Assembly: GCA_028287395.1 (NCBI GenBank)
Contig: JAQBPR010000211.1
Coordinates: forward strand, 1-60,368
Reading direction: 5' to 3'
DNA: 60,368 bases
From: Bacilli bacterium
GTDB lineage: Bacteria; Bacillota; Bacilli; Paenibacillales; NBRC-103111
The position numbers were made by a program, and so were the translations under genes. Positions 51,261 through 59,350 of the stretch are shown piece after piece (position 1 is the first letter of the stretch; every line of letters starts with the position of its first letter). Below the pieces are notes generated by a model. That model worked only from the letters and a program-made list of their open reading frames with translations, ran no database searches and had not been told where the DNA came from.

Positions 51261-51527
51261 ACAGAAAATGTTGGATTATTTAGTTGGGGATATCAAATAT
51301 ATTAGTATATTGTCTTATAATTTTGGATCAGATGCCATACTTCATGTGCTTATATCATATTTTGTTGCAAAACATCTCAACAATTTTCCAAAATATGTTA
51401 TGATAAGAAAGATTTTAGAGTTCTTGCTGATATATTTAAAGTTTTAAAAATAGCCTTGATCTTATATTGTATGTTTAGGTATCAGAGGTGGTCCGAAACT
51501 AAAAAAGTAATATTGGAGGTAAGAAAA
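51261..51527 (+). other. AT-rich spacer before the DUF6414 gene
   Basis: No gene I can support. An open frame of 59 codons (51268-51447) lacks a ribosome site. The promoter of the next gene should lie here, but no single candidate stands out. Confidence 0.4.
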
Positions 51528-52442
51528 ATGAAAAGCGACAATCTCTTTATAACAATTTATTTGAACCAAAAAATTGTATTTGATTTACTTGCTATTCTTG
51601 AAGATGGCTTTTCACAATTTTCTACAATTAACACTTCAACATCAAATGCATCAAAATCAAATGGGGAGATATCTGGAGAAATTGGTGTGAGTAATATTTT
51701 CGCGCTTTTGGGAGTTAAACTGAAATCCGCTTTAAAGTCTGAGGATTCCGAATCGGAACAATCAAGTCTTAAGGCTGATAAAATACATACACCAACATCT
51801 TTATTTGCAAAATTGCATTCTGAAATTGCAAATCGAGGAATGATAAAATATGTATCTAATTCTGAAGATTTAAATCAAATTGTCCCAGGTGACTTTGTTG
51901 AATTTAAAGGAATACTAGAAAAAAACCCGTTAATAAATATGTTAGATTCATTTCAACGTTTTGGCGAGATGGCTTCATTGTTCGAGGAGGAGCCTATACA
52001 ACAAAAAGGTAATAAGCAGCAAGGTCAAATCAAACCAAGTAAAAATTCTGAAAACACAAAAGTTATTTCTCAAATAAAAGCCTTATCAGAATCGCTCAAA
52101 GTTGGAAATATGCTTGATTTAATCTGTACTGTAGATAATTCCAACAATTTAAGAATTGTAACACCAGTTAGTGTGGATTATTTCTTTAATCAAAACATGA
52201 ATGAGGTAATTGATGGACAATACAAAGTTTTTGGAAAAGTGATAAGAGTTGTACCTGAATATTCAGATGAAAGTATTAATCTTTTAAGAAATACCAGCTT
52301 TAGTTTGTTTCAAAACTCTCTACTAAGTGGGATTTTTGGAAATTTTAAAGATCTTGAAGAAGCAGGTCTTAAACTTCCTTCACTTGATATAGAGATAGAA
52401 GGACCATCTTTATTAATTATTCCAATTGCTATATTTAGTTAG
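51528..52442 (+). CDS. DUF6414-like protein
   Basis: A 304-residue protein that begins MKSDNLFITIYLNQKIVFDL and has the early LLAILEDGFSQFSTI pattern that I associate with the DUF6414 family, whose members are common in bacterial genomic islands and have no known function. A charged linker (about 150-200, SKNSENTKVISQIKALSES) separates two beta-rich parts. The ATG at 51528 has GGAGG 8 bases upstream, clearly better than upstream in-frame starts. No catalytic motif is visible. It is the first gene of the second island cassette; whether it belongs to the ATPase operon 420 bases further on is unknown. Confidence 0.72.
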   Translation: MKSDNLFITIYLNQKIVFDLLAILEDGFSQFSTINTSTSNASKSNGEISGEIGVSNIFALLGVKLKSALKSEDSESEQSSLKADKIHTPTSLFAKLHSEIANRGMIKYVSNSEDLNQIVPGDFVEFKGILEKNPLINMLDSFQRFGEMASLFEEEPIQQKGNKQQGQIKPSKNSENTKVISQIKALSESLKVGNMLDLICTVDNSNNLRIVTPVSVDYFFNQNMNEVIDGQYKVFGKVIRVVPEYSDESINLLRNTSFSLFQNSLLSGIFGNFKDLEEAGLKLPSLDIEIEGPSLLIIPIAIFS

Positions 52443-52594
52443 TAATTTAGCTTTGAAAGTAATATTTATACACTGGATAAACGCACTTGTATTAAGATAA
52501 ACTACTATAGGCGTAAATGAATTTTTGTAAGTGAAATCTATCTCATAGTTAAATGTAATAATTTTACTAAAATAAATAAAATGGAGTGATTATT

Positions 52595-52771
52595 TTGCAT
52601 CTTAATGACGCGTTAGATGCTATCATTAAAGGGGTAAGAGCCCACATGAGTTATGCAATTATCACTCAGAAGCTGGGAACTAGATATATTCTTTTGTATT
52701 TGCCAAAGAGTATAGCCAAGTTACAACGGGATTCGATTTATAATGATTCATCTCAAAAATATTGTGAATGA
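52595..52771 (+). CDS. Possible small protein
   Basis: A 58-codon frame beginning TTG CAT CTT AAT (LHLNDALDAIIKGVRAHMSY), with GGAGTG 8 bases upstream. I do not recognise the product. It may be a real small protein, or the remains of a larger gene, since the intergenic sequence around it is otherwise empty. Only the ribosome site and open frame support it. Confidence 0.35.
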   Translation: MHLNDALDAIIKGVRAHMSYAIITQKLGTRYILLYLPKSIAKLQRDSIYNDSSQKYCE

Positions 52772-52862
52772 CCAATAGCAAGCTTTGTACTCAAATAGCA
52801 TACATCTATAGTAAAATGGGAAAAATAGTTAATATAATATATTATTCAAATGAGGGTGTATA

Positions 52863-53570
52863 ATGACCATTTGCTCAGAGTATTACATACAAATTGTTGA
52901 AATTAATAGAAGGATATTAAACGAAACATTTGAATCGGATAAAGACGGTTTACAGGCAAAAAATCACAGTTTCGTAAAGGATATAGGGGAATGGATTACC
53001 GTGTTAGATAAGCGTCCTGAAATCGGGTTATTAGAAACTTCGGCCCGTGAATATCAACAGGGTCTTATCGCAGTTGTTCAAGGTCAGTATAGACAAGCGT
53101 ATAATTCCTTGAGATTTTTCTTAGAACACTCACTTGCTTCAATTAATTTTTCTGCTAATGAAATGTTGTTACGTCTTTGGATGAGGGGAGAATATGATAT
53201 TTATTGGGGTAAAATTACTGATCCCGATAATGGGATTTTTTCGAAAAATTTCGTTAAAGCCTTCTGTGATTCATTAACGGAATATGCTCATGGTTATGGT
53301 ACTATGGCAACAAGTCTTTATCGACAATGCTCGGAATTCACCCATGGTAATTATTTAACACAAGCCAAGCTTCCAAATACTTTGATGTTTCGAGAAGATA
53401 TTTATAAAGATTGGCATGAGAAAGCAGATACTGCACAGTTTATTGTGTCTTTTGCATTATGTTCAAGGTATATTGCCTTTCTTGACAGGAATCAAAAAAG
53501 TCAGATCGAGTCTTCTATTATTGATCGTCTTGGGCATATACCAATAATCCAAGGGCTATTAGAAATGTGA
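52863..53570 (+). CDS. Helical protein, possibly HEPN-like, partner of the downstream ATPase
   Basis: A 235-residue helical protein without recognised family. It contains YRQCSEFTHGN (about 158-168); the YR-x2-S-x-F-x-H-G pattern occurs in HEPN-like and AbiV-like helical proteins, so an RNase or structural HEPN fold is possible but not shown. There is no membrane segment. GAGGGTG lies 5 bases before the ATG at 52863. It is separated from the ATPase gene by only 15 bases with a strong ribosome site, so they form a two-gene operon. Composition is AT-rich like the rest of the island. Confidence 0.75.
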   Translation: MTICSEYYIQIVEINRRILNETFESDKDGLQAKNHSFVKDIGEWITVLDKRPEIGLLETSAREYQQGLIAVVQGQYRQAYNSLRFFLEHSLASINFSANEMLLRLWMRGEYDIYWGKITDPDNGIFSKNFVKAFCDSLTEYAHGYGTMATSLYRQCSEFTHGNYLTQAKLPNTLMFREDIYKDWHEKADTAQFIVSFALCSRYIAFLDRNQKSQIESSIIDRLGHIPIIQGLLEM

Positions 53571-53585
53571 TAAGGAGGTATTAGT

Positions 53586-55202
53586 ATGAGTGATTTTTTT
53601 TATAGAACAGAGGAAATTAGAATAGATGAGATAAGTGACTATTTTGTTGAAACAAAACAAGATAGGGAAATCATCGATCAACTTAAAGCACGTAACCCAA
53701 TTGTTCTTGTGGGGAGTCGGGGGGTGGGCAAATCCTTTTTGTTTAGAATGGCGCAAAAAGAGCTGTTAGATGCTTATATCACCGATAAGATCTTCCCTGT
53801 TTACGTTACATTTAGAAGAAGTTCACTAATACATACTACAAACAATGCCCAATTTCATTTTTGGATGATGGCTAGAATTTGTAGTGAGACAATCCGTGCG
53901 TTGAGTAAAGCTGGAATAATTACAATAATACCACCTAGTCTTAGTGTTTTAGCTGGTGGAACGGTGGGGCAGATAACACAAAAGACAAAAATTGAAGAAA
54001 TAACAGAGGCATTTGAAGAATCATGGAAAAATCCTGGAGAAGAAATTGATATTAGTGGATTGCCAACAACTGATGATTTTTTGGATGCAATTGAAGATAT
54101 CTGCTCGACGTATAATTTAAAACGATTTGTTTTATTTATAGATGAGGCTGCTCATGTATTTTTGCCTGAACAACAACGCCAATTTTTTACTCTTTTTAGA
54201 GACTTAAGAAGCCCATATATCACTTGTAATGCTGCAGTATATCCAGGTGTTACTGTTTATGGGGATACCTTCCAACCGATTCATGATGCAACAATTAGAG
54301 CTTTACACAGAGATATTCAAGATGAAAAATATGTTACTTCTATGAAAGAAATTGTAATTAAACAAGCAGAGGATAATAGTACATTACTAAAAAACATTAC
54401 ACAACGCGGTCAAAACTTTGCATTACTTGCTTACGCTGCGGGTGGTAACCCAAGACATTTATTAAAAACAGTAATGCAAGCAGGTAACTTAAACAGCGAT
54501 GCTGTAAATAGCATTGTCCGCGAGTATTATAGAACGGATGTTTGGTCTGAGCATTCAGGTTTAGCGACAAAATATTCTGGGCACACAGCTATTATTGACT
54601 GGGGAAGAAAATTTCTTGAAGTAGAGGTTTTGCCAGAGCTCCATAAGAAAAACACTCAATACTTAGCAGAAGATAAAAAAACAACTTGTTTTTTCTGGAT
54701 GCATAGGGATATACCGCAACCTGTTAGAGAGTCATTAAGGCTACTTGAATATACAGGGATTGTTTCAGAACAAGCATCAGGGATAAAAGCTACTAGATCA
54801 GAAATAGGAACAAGATATTCAGTAAATCTAGGTTGTTTATTGGCACTTGAAGCAACACCCACATCTTCAGGATTTGATGTAGCCAGGTCGTTAACTCCTA
54901 AAAGAATGAGTGAATATGGTGCTAACTACAAATATTTTGAAAGTTTATTAGATGAATTACCGAGGTTTACAGAACCTAATATGACTGACGTTCTCATTGA
55001 ACAGTTAAAAAAACCTATTTCTGTACTTGATTTGACCCTTTGGCAAAGAGAACGATTGGAAACAATAGGAATAGAATCAGTTGGGGATATTTTAAGAGCT
55101 ACTGAATCTAAACTTCAGGAAGCACAATATATTGGGGAAAAAAGAGCGCGTAGAATGAGAAATGCTGCTATTACATCAGTTTATGAGTATTTATCAGGGT
55201 GA
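53586..55202 (+). CDS. ORC/AAA-like ATPase with C-terminal helix-hairpin-helix
   Basis: A 538-residue P-loop ATPase. Walker A is LVGSRGVGKSF (residues 41-51), Walker B is RFVLFIDEAAHVF (about 180-192), and GGNPRHLLK (about 298-306) resembles the sensor-2 region of ORC/Cdc6-type AAA proteins. The middle is helical. The last 65 residues form a helix-hairpin-helix like the RNA polymerase alpha C-terminal domain: LTLWQRERLETIGIESVGDI, then YIGEKRARRM, a likely nucleic-acid contact. AAGGAGG lies 6 bases before the ATG. With the preceding gene it makes a compact two-gene unit in a probable defence island; a role in phage defence is inference from context. Confidence 0.85.
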   Translation: MSDFFYRTEEIRIDEISDYFVETKQDREIIDQLKARNPIVLVGSRGVGKSFLFRMAQKELLDAYITDKIFPVYVTFRRSSLIHTTNNAQFHFWMMARICSETIRALSKAGIITIIPPSLSVLAGGTVGQITQKTKIEEITEAFEESWKNPGEEIDISGLPTTDDFLDAIEDICSTYNLKRFVLFIDEAAHVFLPEQQRQFFTLFRDLRSPYITCNAAVYPGVTVYGDTFQPIHDATIRALHRDIQDEKYVTSMKEIVIKQAEDNSTLLKNITQRGQNFALLAYAAGGNPRHLLKTVMQAGNLNSDAVNSIVREYYRTDVWSEHSGLATKYSGHTAIIDWGRKFLEVEVLPELHKKNTQYLAEDKKTTCFFWMHRDIPQPVRESLRLLEYTGIVSEQASGIKATRSEIGTRYSVNLGCLLALEATPTSSGFDVARSLTPKRMSEYGANYKYFESLLDELPRFTEPNMTDVLIEQLKKPISVLDLTLWQRERLETIGIESVGDILRATESKLQEAQYIGEKRARRMRNAAITSVYEYLSG

Positions 55203-55207
55203 CAAGA

Positions 55208-55232
55208 AGCCGGCGAATAGCCGGCTATTTTT
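55208..55232 (+). terminator. Terminator of the ATPase operon
   Basis: AGCCGGC (55208-55214) pairs with GCCGGCT (55220-55226) around GAATA, followed by a T-rich tract, 6 bases after the stop codon. Confidence 0.88.
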
Positions 55233-55278
55233 GTGTAAACATAGCACTTCAGAAAGAAAAATGAGCTTTAGCACAAAA

Positions 55279-55325
55279 TGAGGCGAATTTTTATGGTTGT
55301 TCCATAGAAATTCCTTAAATATTGA
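55279..55325 (+). mobile_element. rlmH-3'-flank-like repeat at the right end of the island (site 3)
   Basis: TGAGGCGAATTTTT (55279-55292) is identical to 46716-46729, where it covers the rlmH stop codon and flank. Similarity continues for about 35 bases (TAGAA, then CCTTAAA) at both places. Such a flanking duplication is expected for an element inserted at the rlmH end. Confidence 0.6.
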
Positions 55326-55404
55326 TTGGGTTTCAGAATTGCTACCTCGCCAAGTAGAACCCTTATCACAAAAAATAGGATACCAAATTCAATCGCAGTT
55401 TCCT

Positions 55405-55450
55405 ATCGCCCTATCTGTGATACGCTGAACCATATCACAAATAGGCGAAT
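55405..55450 (+). repeat. Second palindrome with an rlmH-3'-like site (site 4)
   Basis: Arms 55405-55422 and 55433-55450 are inverse copies at 14 of 18 positions around CGCTGAACCA. The right arm CATATCACAAATAGGCGAAT matches the palindrome at 51204-51260. It lies directly before the promoter of the c-di-GMP riboswitch transcript. Confidence 0.65.
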
Positions 55451-55461
55451 TAGTACGATTC

Positions 55462-55490
55462 TTGTCATAACATGTTAATTTGTGTATAAT
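55462..55490 (+). promoter_or_regulatory. Promoter of the riboswitch transcript
   Basis: TTGTCA (55462-55467), 17-base spacer, TATAAT (55485-55490) with TG upstream. Transcription would start near 55497, just before the aptamer. Confidence 0.8.
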
Positions 55491-55504
55491 ATTTCCAAGT
55501 ATGA

Positions 55505-55590
55505 TAAAGGCAAAATTTTGGAAACAGAATGACGCAAAGCCAAGGGTCTAAGGTCCGATTCAATGGACTATGATCGCCAGGTTGCCAAAT
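55505..55590 (+). ncRNA. Cyclic di-GMP class I riboswitch (GEMM-I)
   Basis: The aptamer shows the conserved core in order: GGCAAA (55509-55514), a GGAAAC tetraloop arm (55520-55525), TGACGCAAAGCC (55530-55541), GGGTCTAA, a second stem loop (GGTCC/GGAC), then CGCCAGGTTGCC (55575-55586), whose GGTTGCC closes P1 with GGCAA. This is the GEMM-I consensus that binds c-di-GMP. A terminator follows, so ligand binding should alter read-through into the surface-protein genes. Whether it turns them on or off cannot be told by eye. Confidence 0.93.
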
Positions 55591-55619
55591 AGGAAACGTG
55601 GGGACGGACTTTTGTATCC

Positions 55620-55654
55620 AGCCTATCGGCCTAATGGCACGGTAGGTTTTTTTA
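55620..55654 (+). terminator. Riboswitch expression-platform terminator
   Basis: CCTATCGGCC (55622-55631) pairs with GGCACGGTAGG (55636-55646) with one bulged A, followed by seven T residues. CCTAT (55622-55626) could instead pair with ATAGG (55589-55593) next to the aptamer P1, giving an antiterminator. Confidence 0.85.
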
Positions 55655-55690
55655 TGCGTTTTTTCACTAGAAATTTTGGAGGTGGGAACC

Positions 55691-56821
55691 ATGAAAATGA
55701 GAAAAGGTGCGGTTTTGAGCATGATATTGCTGGGTATGCTGGGGTACTTATGCTATCCTGCCGGATTGGCCGCAGCGCAGGACAAGCCAGTAAAGATTTT
55801 AGTAGAGGGGAGTCCGTTAAAGTTTGATGTGCCCCCGGTTCTGCAAGGGGGGACGGTTCTCGTACCGTTCCGTCCAATATTCGAAGTGCTCGGCCTGAAA
55901 GTGTCTTGGGATTCAATTACTAAAACAGTCTCGGGTAAGAATGATACTCTACAAATCTCGCTTCAACTTGGAAGTTATAAGGCAGAAGTCAACGGCTTCG
56001 AGCAAGAGTTGCTCGTCTCGCCACAGCTAGTGAGCGGAAGCACTTTAGTACCGCTTCGATTTATTGGTGAAGCAACAGGCCGAGAAGTGCTTTGGAACGA
56101 TGCAGACCGAACGGTTTCGATCGGTACTTCGCCTGTTAAGGAGAGGTACGAAGGCAGTATGCAGGATGGAAAACGTAATGGCAAAGGTAGACTTTTCCAC
56201 TACGGCAAGCTGTTTTATGAAGGCGATTTTAAAGAGGACCGGATGGAAGGCCAAGGAAAAATGTATATGGAATCGCATCTCATTTATGAGGGAGAGGTTC
56301 ACAATAATGCTGCTGATGGGCAGGGTAAGAAGTATTTTCCGAATGGCAAGTTGATGTATGAAGGCAGTTTTCGCAATGGCAAAATGGATGGGGAAGGCAA
56401 GCTGTATCATGCAGACGGATCGCTTTGGTATGCGGCCCATTTTGACCAAGATACGATTAACGGCCCCGGTACGGTATATTTTCCTTATGGCATCCGTTTG
56501 GAGGTTGGGCTAAAGGATGGAAGCCCAGAAGGGAAAGGAACCTATTATACCAGCGAAGGCAAGATCAGCTTTATTGGTGAATTCAAGAACGGATTAAAGA
56601 ACGGCTTTGGCACCTTTTATTATGCTAATGGTAACATAATGAGCCAGGGTCAGTATGTGGACAGGGAAATGATTAGCGGGAAGCTGTATTATGAAACAGG
56701 TGAGCTTCAGTATGAAGGGGAAATTAAAAACTTTGTGCCGGAGGGTCACGGAAAGCTGTATCAAAAGAACGGTATGGTTGAATTTGAAGGGGAATTTCTC
56801 GCAGGAGAACCCGTCAAGTGA
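55691..56821 (+). CDS. Secreted copper amine oxidase N-domain/MORN-repeat protein
   Basis: A 376-residue exported protein. A signal peptide (GAVLSMILLGMLGYLCYPAG, cleavage near LAAAQD) is followed by a copper amine oxidase N-terminal-like domain (about 35-140: VLVPFRPIFEVLGLKVSWDS and LVPLRFIGEATGREVLWND), which in Paenibacillus is a common wall-associated module and not an enzyme. From about 145 to the end there are about nine MORN-type repeats of 23 residues (YEGSMQDGKRNGKGRLFHYG, YEGSFRNGKMDGEGKLYHAD). GGAGGTGGG precedes the ATG. It lies directly under the riboswitch and just before the SLH gene. Confidence 0.9.
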   Translation: MKMRKGAVLSMILLGMLGYLCYPAGLAAAQDKPVKILVEGSPLKFDVPPVLQGGTVLVPFRPIFEVLGLKVSWDSITKTVSGKNDTLQISLQLGSYKAEVNGFEQELLVSPQLVSGSTLVPLRFIGEATGREVLWNDADRTVSIGTSPVKERYEGSMQDGKRNGKGRLFHYGKLFYEGDFKEDRMEGQGKMYMESHLIYEGEVHNNAADGQGKKYFPNGKLMYEGSFRNGKMDGEGKLYHADGSLWYAAHFDQDTINGPGTVYFPYGIRLEVGLKDGSPEGKGTYYTSEGKISFIGEFKNGLKNGFGTFYYANGNIMSQGQYVDREMISGKLYYETGELQYEGEIKNFVPEGHGKLYQKNGMVEFEGEFLAGEPVK

Positions 56822-56853
56822 GGAATTTAGCTACCAGAGGAGGAAGTAAGTGT

Positions 56854-59244
56854 ATGAAAAAAATATTTTTATCGGTATTCTTCATTACAATTACATTATT
56901 GGTAGGTGGAACGATTGTGAGTGCCGCTGATTCCAATCAGGCGACGGAATTGTACTTTGAAGATCAATCAGAAAAACCGGGAATTGTGGCAGGAACGATT
57001 GAATTTAAACCGGGTGAAGATCTCTCTTCGATAACAGATTATGCGATTTATTTCACGGATGCTTCGGGTGCGAAGCTGCAGCATTTATTCGACATTAATG
57101 TGGCGAAAGCGGAGGGAGAACTGGCCGATCTTCGAGCACAAGGGCACAAGGTTGATAAGTACAGCTATTTTCTTGATGAAACGAAGAGGCCGCAAGAGGC
57201 GGTCTATATCGGGGTTTTTCCGAAAAAAGGCGATATTACGGCTGACAAAGGCGGCTTGTACCCTATTTGGGATTATCCGAATGAATGGCTCCATGATGAG
57301 ACAATGAAAGTGAAAGATCTGGATCCAAGCAAAGGCAGTTACCAATACCGTTTATCATGGATGGGTCTTAAAGATGAATCCCACATAGTGGGATATCGGT
57401 TTAAATATGAGTCTGGGATGCAGAACGGACCGGATTCTACAATCTTATTCGGCTCCCAAACACCGGTTTCAGATGGGTTTGTCGCGAAGAAAGGGAATGG
57501 CGAAACTTATGAACTGACGCTAGGAGAAGACAAATTGCCTGCCGATGCTTATCATTTGTGGATTTACCCTGTGAATTCTGCAGGGGATGAAGGGTATGGA
57601 GTCTTCGTGACTTTGCAGGATGACATTAGTGGAACGGAAGTTAAAGAACTGACGCCAACCTCTGGCATTCCGTTTGTTATTCCACGGTTGGATCTATTCA
57701 AAGATACCGATGGCAAAGTGGGCACAATTGGAGGCGAGATTAGGTGGTCCATTGATAGGAATGGGGGTAAGTTCGATGCAAGGGATTTAAGCACCGATCC
57801 AACTCCGCTGCGCTTCGCGTTGTATTTTGTGGATGCCGACGGCAAGAAGATGAAGGGGATCTTTTCTGTAGATAGGCAAGTTGACGTTGCATTCATTCCT
57901 AACGGTACGCCTATACCTGAGGGCGCTAGGGCAATTGGCGTTTTTGCTGAGGTAGGTTCAGCGCAAAGTGTAAATGTTGGCCAATATCCTGTTTGGGATG
58001 CCGAAGGGGATAGCGGATATTACCCAAAAGGGTTTACACAGTGGGATTCAAATCCTAAAAGCGAGGGTGTTCAATTGCATTTGAACTGGTTTCCAGCCGA
58101 TCAGGAAAAGTCTTTTGACGAATATATTATATTTGTGGGTAACAAGGAGGAGTTTGCGGCAAGGGTTCCCGTTGGGAAACCGCAGTATAACGTAACTTTG
58201 GAAACGGATAATTTAAATGATTGGAATAATATGTTGAAAATCGTTCCATACAAAAAGGGCACGCCAATCCCCAAAGGCACTGACTTTCAAAAAATATCCT
58301 TTAATGTAAACATTTTTGATTGGACCAGAAATAATAAAGATGGAAGTTTATGGCCAACTGGAAATTGGCAATTGCCGGTAGATGGACCGATCACTTCCGT
58401 CCTGCAAGACACAGATCCGACGCCAGGGCACGTTTCGTTTCAATTGCCAAGAGATCGAAAGGACTCAGTATATTCTGTATCTTATTATTGGTCAGACATT
58501 ACGCGCCGTCGAATGGAGTATATCGGTGATGCTCCGAGAATAAATAAAGATTCACAATCTGTAAATGTGGTGCTCCCTAAGGGGACTCTCATTCCGGATG
58601 GGGCGGTGTATATAGAAGCTAGTTATTATGACGGAGAAAATCACCCCGTGATTTATGCCGTCCGTGATATCGTCGGTAAAGGACCGACATTTCCCGATGT
58701 TGATTCGAATGCTAAAGAGGCAGCAGCCATTAGCGACTTAGCGGCTCATGAAATTATCACCGGCTTTAGTGACGGCACATTTGGCGGCTCCTCAACAGTA
58801 ACAAGAGCGCAGTTTGCAGCTCTACTGCAGCGAGCATTTAGGTTGGAACCGATCCATAACGCGGTATATTTAAAATTTTCGGATATTTCTGACAGCGATT
58901 GGTTCAGTAAGGCTGTTACAGCGGCTACACAAGTAAAACTGCTGAAAGGGAACGATGATGGCACGTTCCGTCCTGATGCAACGATTACTCGTGCAGAGAT
59001 GGCAGTCATCTTAGCACGAATACTAGCTTATGCCTCACCGGAGTTTGCTCCGAAAACGTCGAGTGCGGCTCTTCGGTTCGACGATGCTGCCGAAATCCCG
59101 ACATGGGCTGACGAAAGTGTAGCTCGGATGCAACTGGCGGGTTTGGTGCCAGAAGGAGGCGTCTTTGGACCAACGGTACAAGTAACACGCACGGAATGTG
59201 CTTATATGCTCGAACAGATGCTGCAAAAACTTAACTTGATTTAA
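56854..59244 (+). CDS. S-layer homology domain surface protein
   Basis: A 796-residue exported protein held at the wall by three C-terminal SLH domains (about 610-790: FPDVDSNAKEAAAISDLAAH, GFSDGTFGGSSTVTRAQFAA, GTFRPDATITRAEMAVIL), which bind pyruvylated wall polymer. The signal peptide is MKKIFLSVFFITITLLVGGT. The rest seems to hold three divergent tandem modules (compare YAIYFTDASGAKLQHLFDI, FALYFVDADGKKMKGIFSV and VSYYWSDITRRRMEYIGDA), each with a PxGxxIP-GA turn; I know no name for them. The ATG at 56854 has AGGAGG 10 bases upstream; the GTG at 56818, which overlaps the previous stop, would hide the signal. Probably cotranscribed with the MORN gene. Confidence 0.9.
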   Translation: MKKIFLSVFFITITLLVGGTIVSAADSNQATELYFEDQSEKPGIVAGTIEFKPGEDLSSITDYAIYFTDASGAKLQHLFDINVAKAEGELADLRAQGHKVDKYSYFLDETKRPQEAVYIGVFPKKGDITADKGGLYPIWDYPNEWLHDETMKVKDLDPSKGSYQYRLSWMGLKDESHIVGYRFKYESGMQNGPDSTILFGSQTPVSDGFVAKKGNGETYELTLGEDKLPADAYHLWIYPVNSAGDEGYGVFVTLQDDISGTEVKELTPTSGIPFVIPRLDLFKDTDGKVGTIGGEIRWSIDRNGGKFDARDLSTDPTPLRFALYFVDADGKKMKGIFSVDRQVDVAFIPNGTPIPEGARAIGVFAEVGSAQSVNVGQYPVWDAEGDSGYYPKGFTQWDSNPKSEGVQLHLNWFPADQEKSFDEYIIFVGNKEEFAARVPVGKPQYNVTLETDNLNDWNNMLKIVPYKKGTPIPKGTDFQKISFNVNIFDWTRNNKDGSLWPTGNWQLPVDGPITSVLQDTDPTPGHVSFQLPRDRKDSVYSVSYYWSDITRRRMEYIGDAPRINKDSQSVNVVLPKGTLIPDGAVYIEASYYDGENHPVIYAVRDIVGKGPTFPDVDSNAKEAAAISDLAAHEIITGFSDGTFGGSSTVTRAQFAALLQRAFRLEPIHNAVYLKFSDISDSDWFSKAVTAATQVKLLKGNDDGTFRPDATITRAEMAVILARILAYASPEFAPKTSSAALRFDDAAEIPTWADESVARMQLAGLVPEGGVFGPTVQVTRTECAYMLEQMLQKLNLI

Positions 59245-59302
59245 ACAATTAAAAAGATCATCACTTTTGGATATTTTACATATCTATGGTTTATCTGCCA
59301 TA

Positions 59303-59348
59303 CCACAAATAAGAAGGACAACCGCTATTGGTTGTCCTTTCTTAAAAC
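59303..59348 (+). terminator. Terminator after the SLH gene, second copy of the dispersed repeat
   Basis: AAGGACAACC (59314-59323) pairs with GGTTGTCCTT (59330-59339), then TTTCTTAAAACT. The preceding CTGCCATACCACAAATAAG resembles the site-4 spacer and right arm. The first copy is at 51153-51201. The group II intron fragment begins 3 bases later. Confidence 0.85.
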
Positions 59349-59350
59349 TT

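Noticed and set aside
51268-51447. 59-codon open frame after the first palindrome
   Set aside because: No ribosome site, and such frames are expected by chance in sequence this AT-rich.
46719-55450. A recombinase (Ccr-type or integrase) inside the island
   Set aside because: None of the island proteins has serine or tyrosine recombinase motifs, so mobility cannot be claimed from this window.
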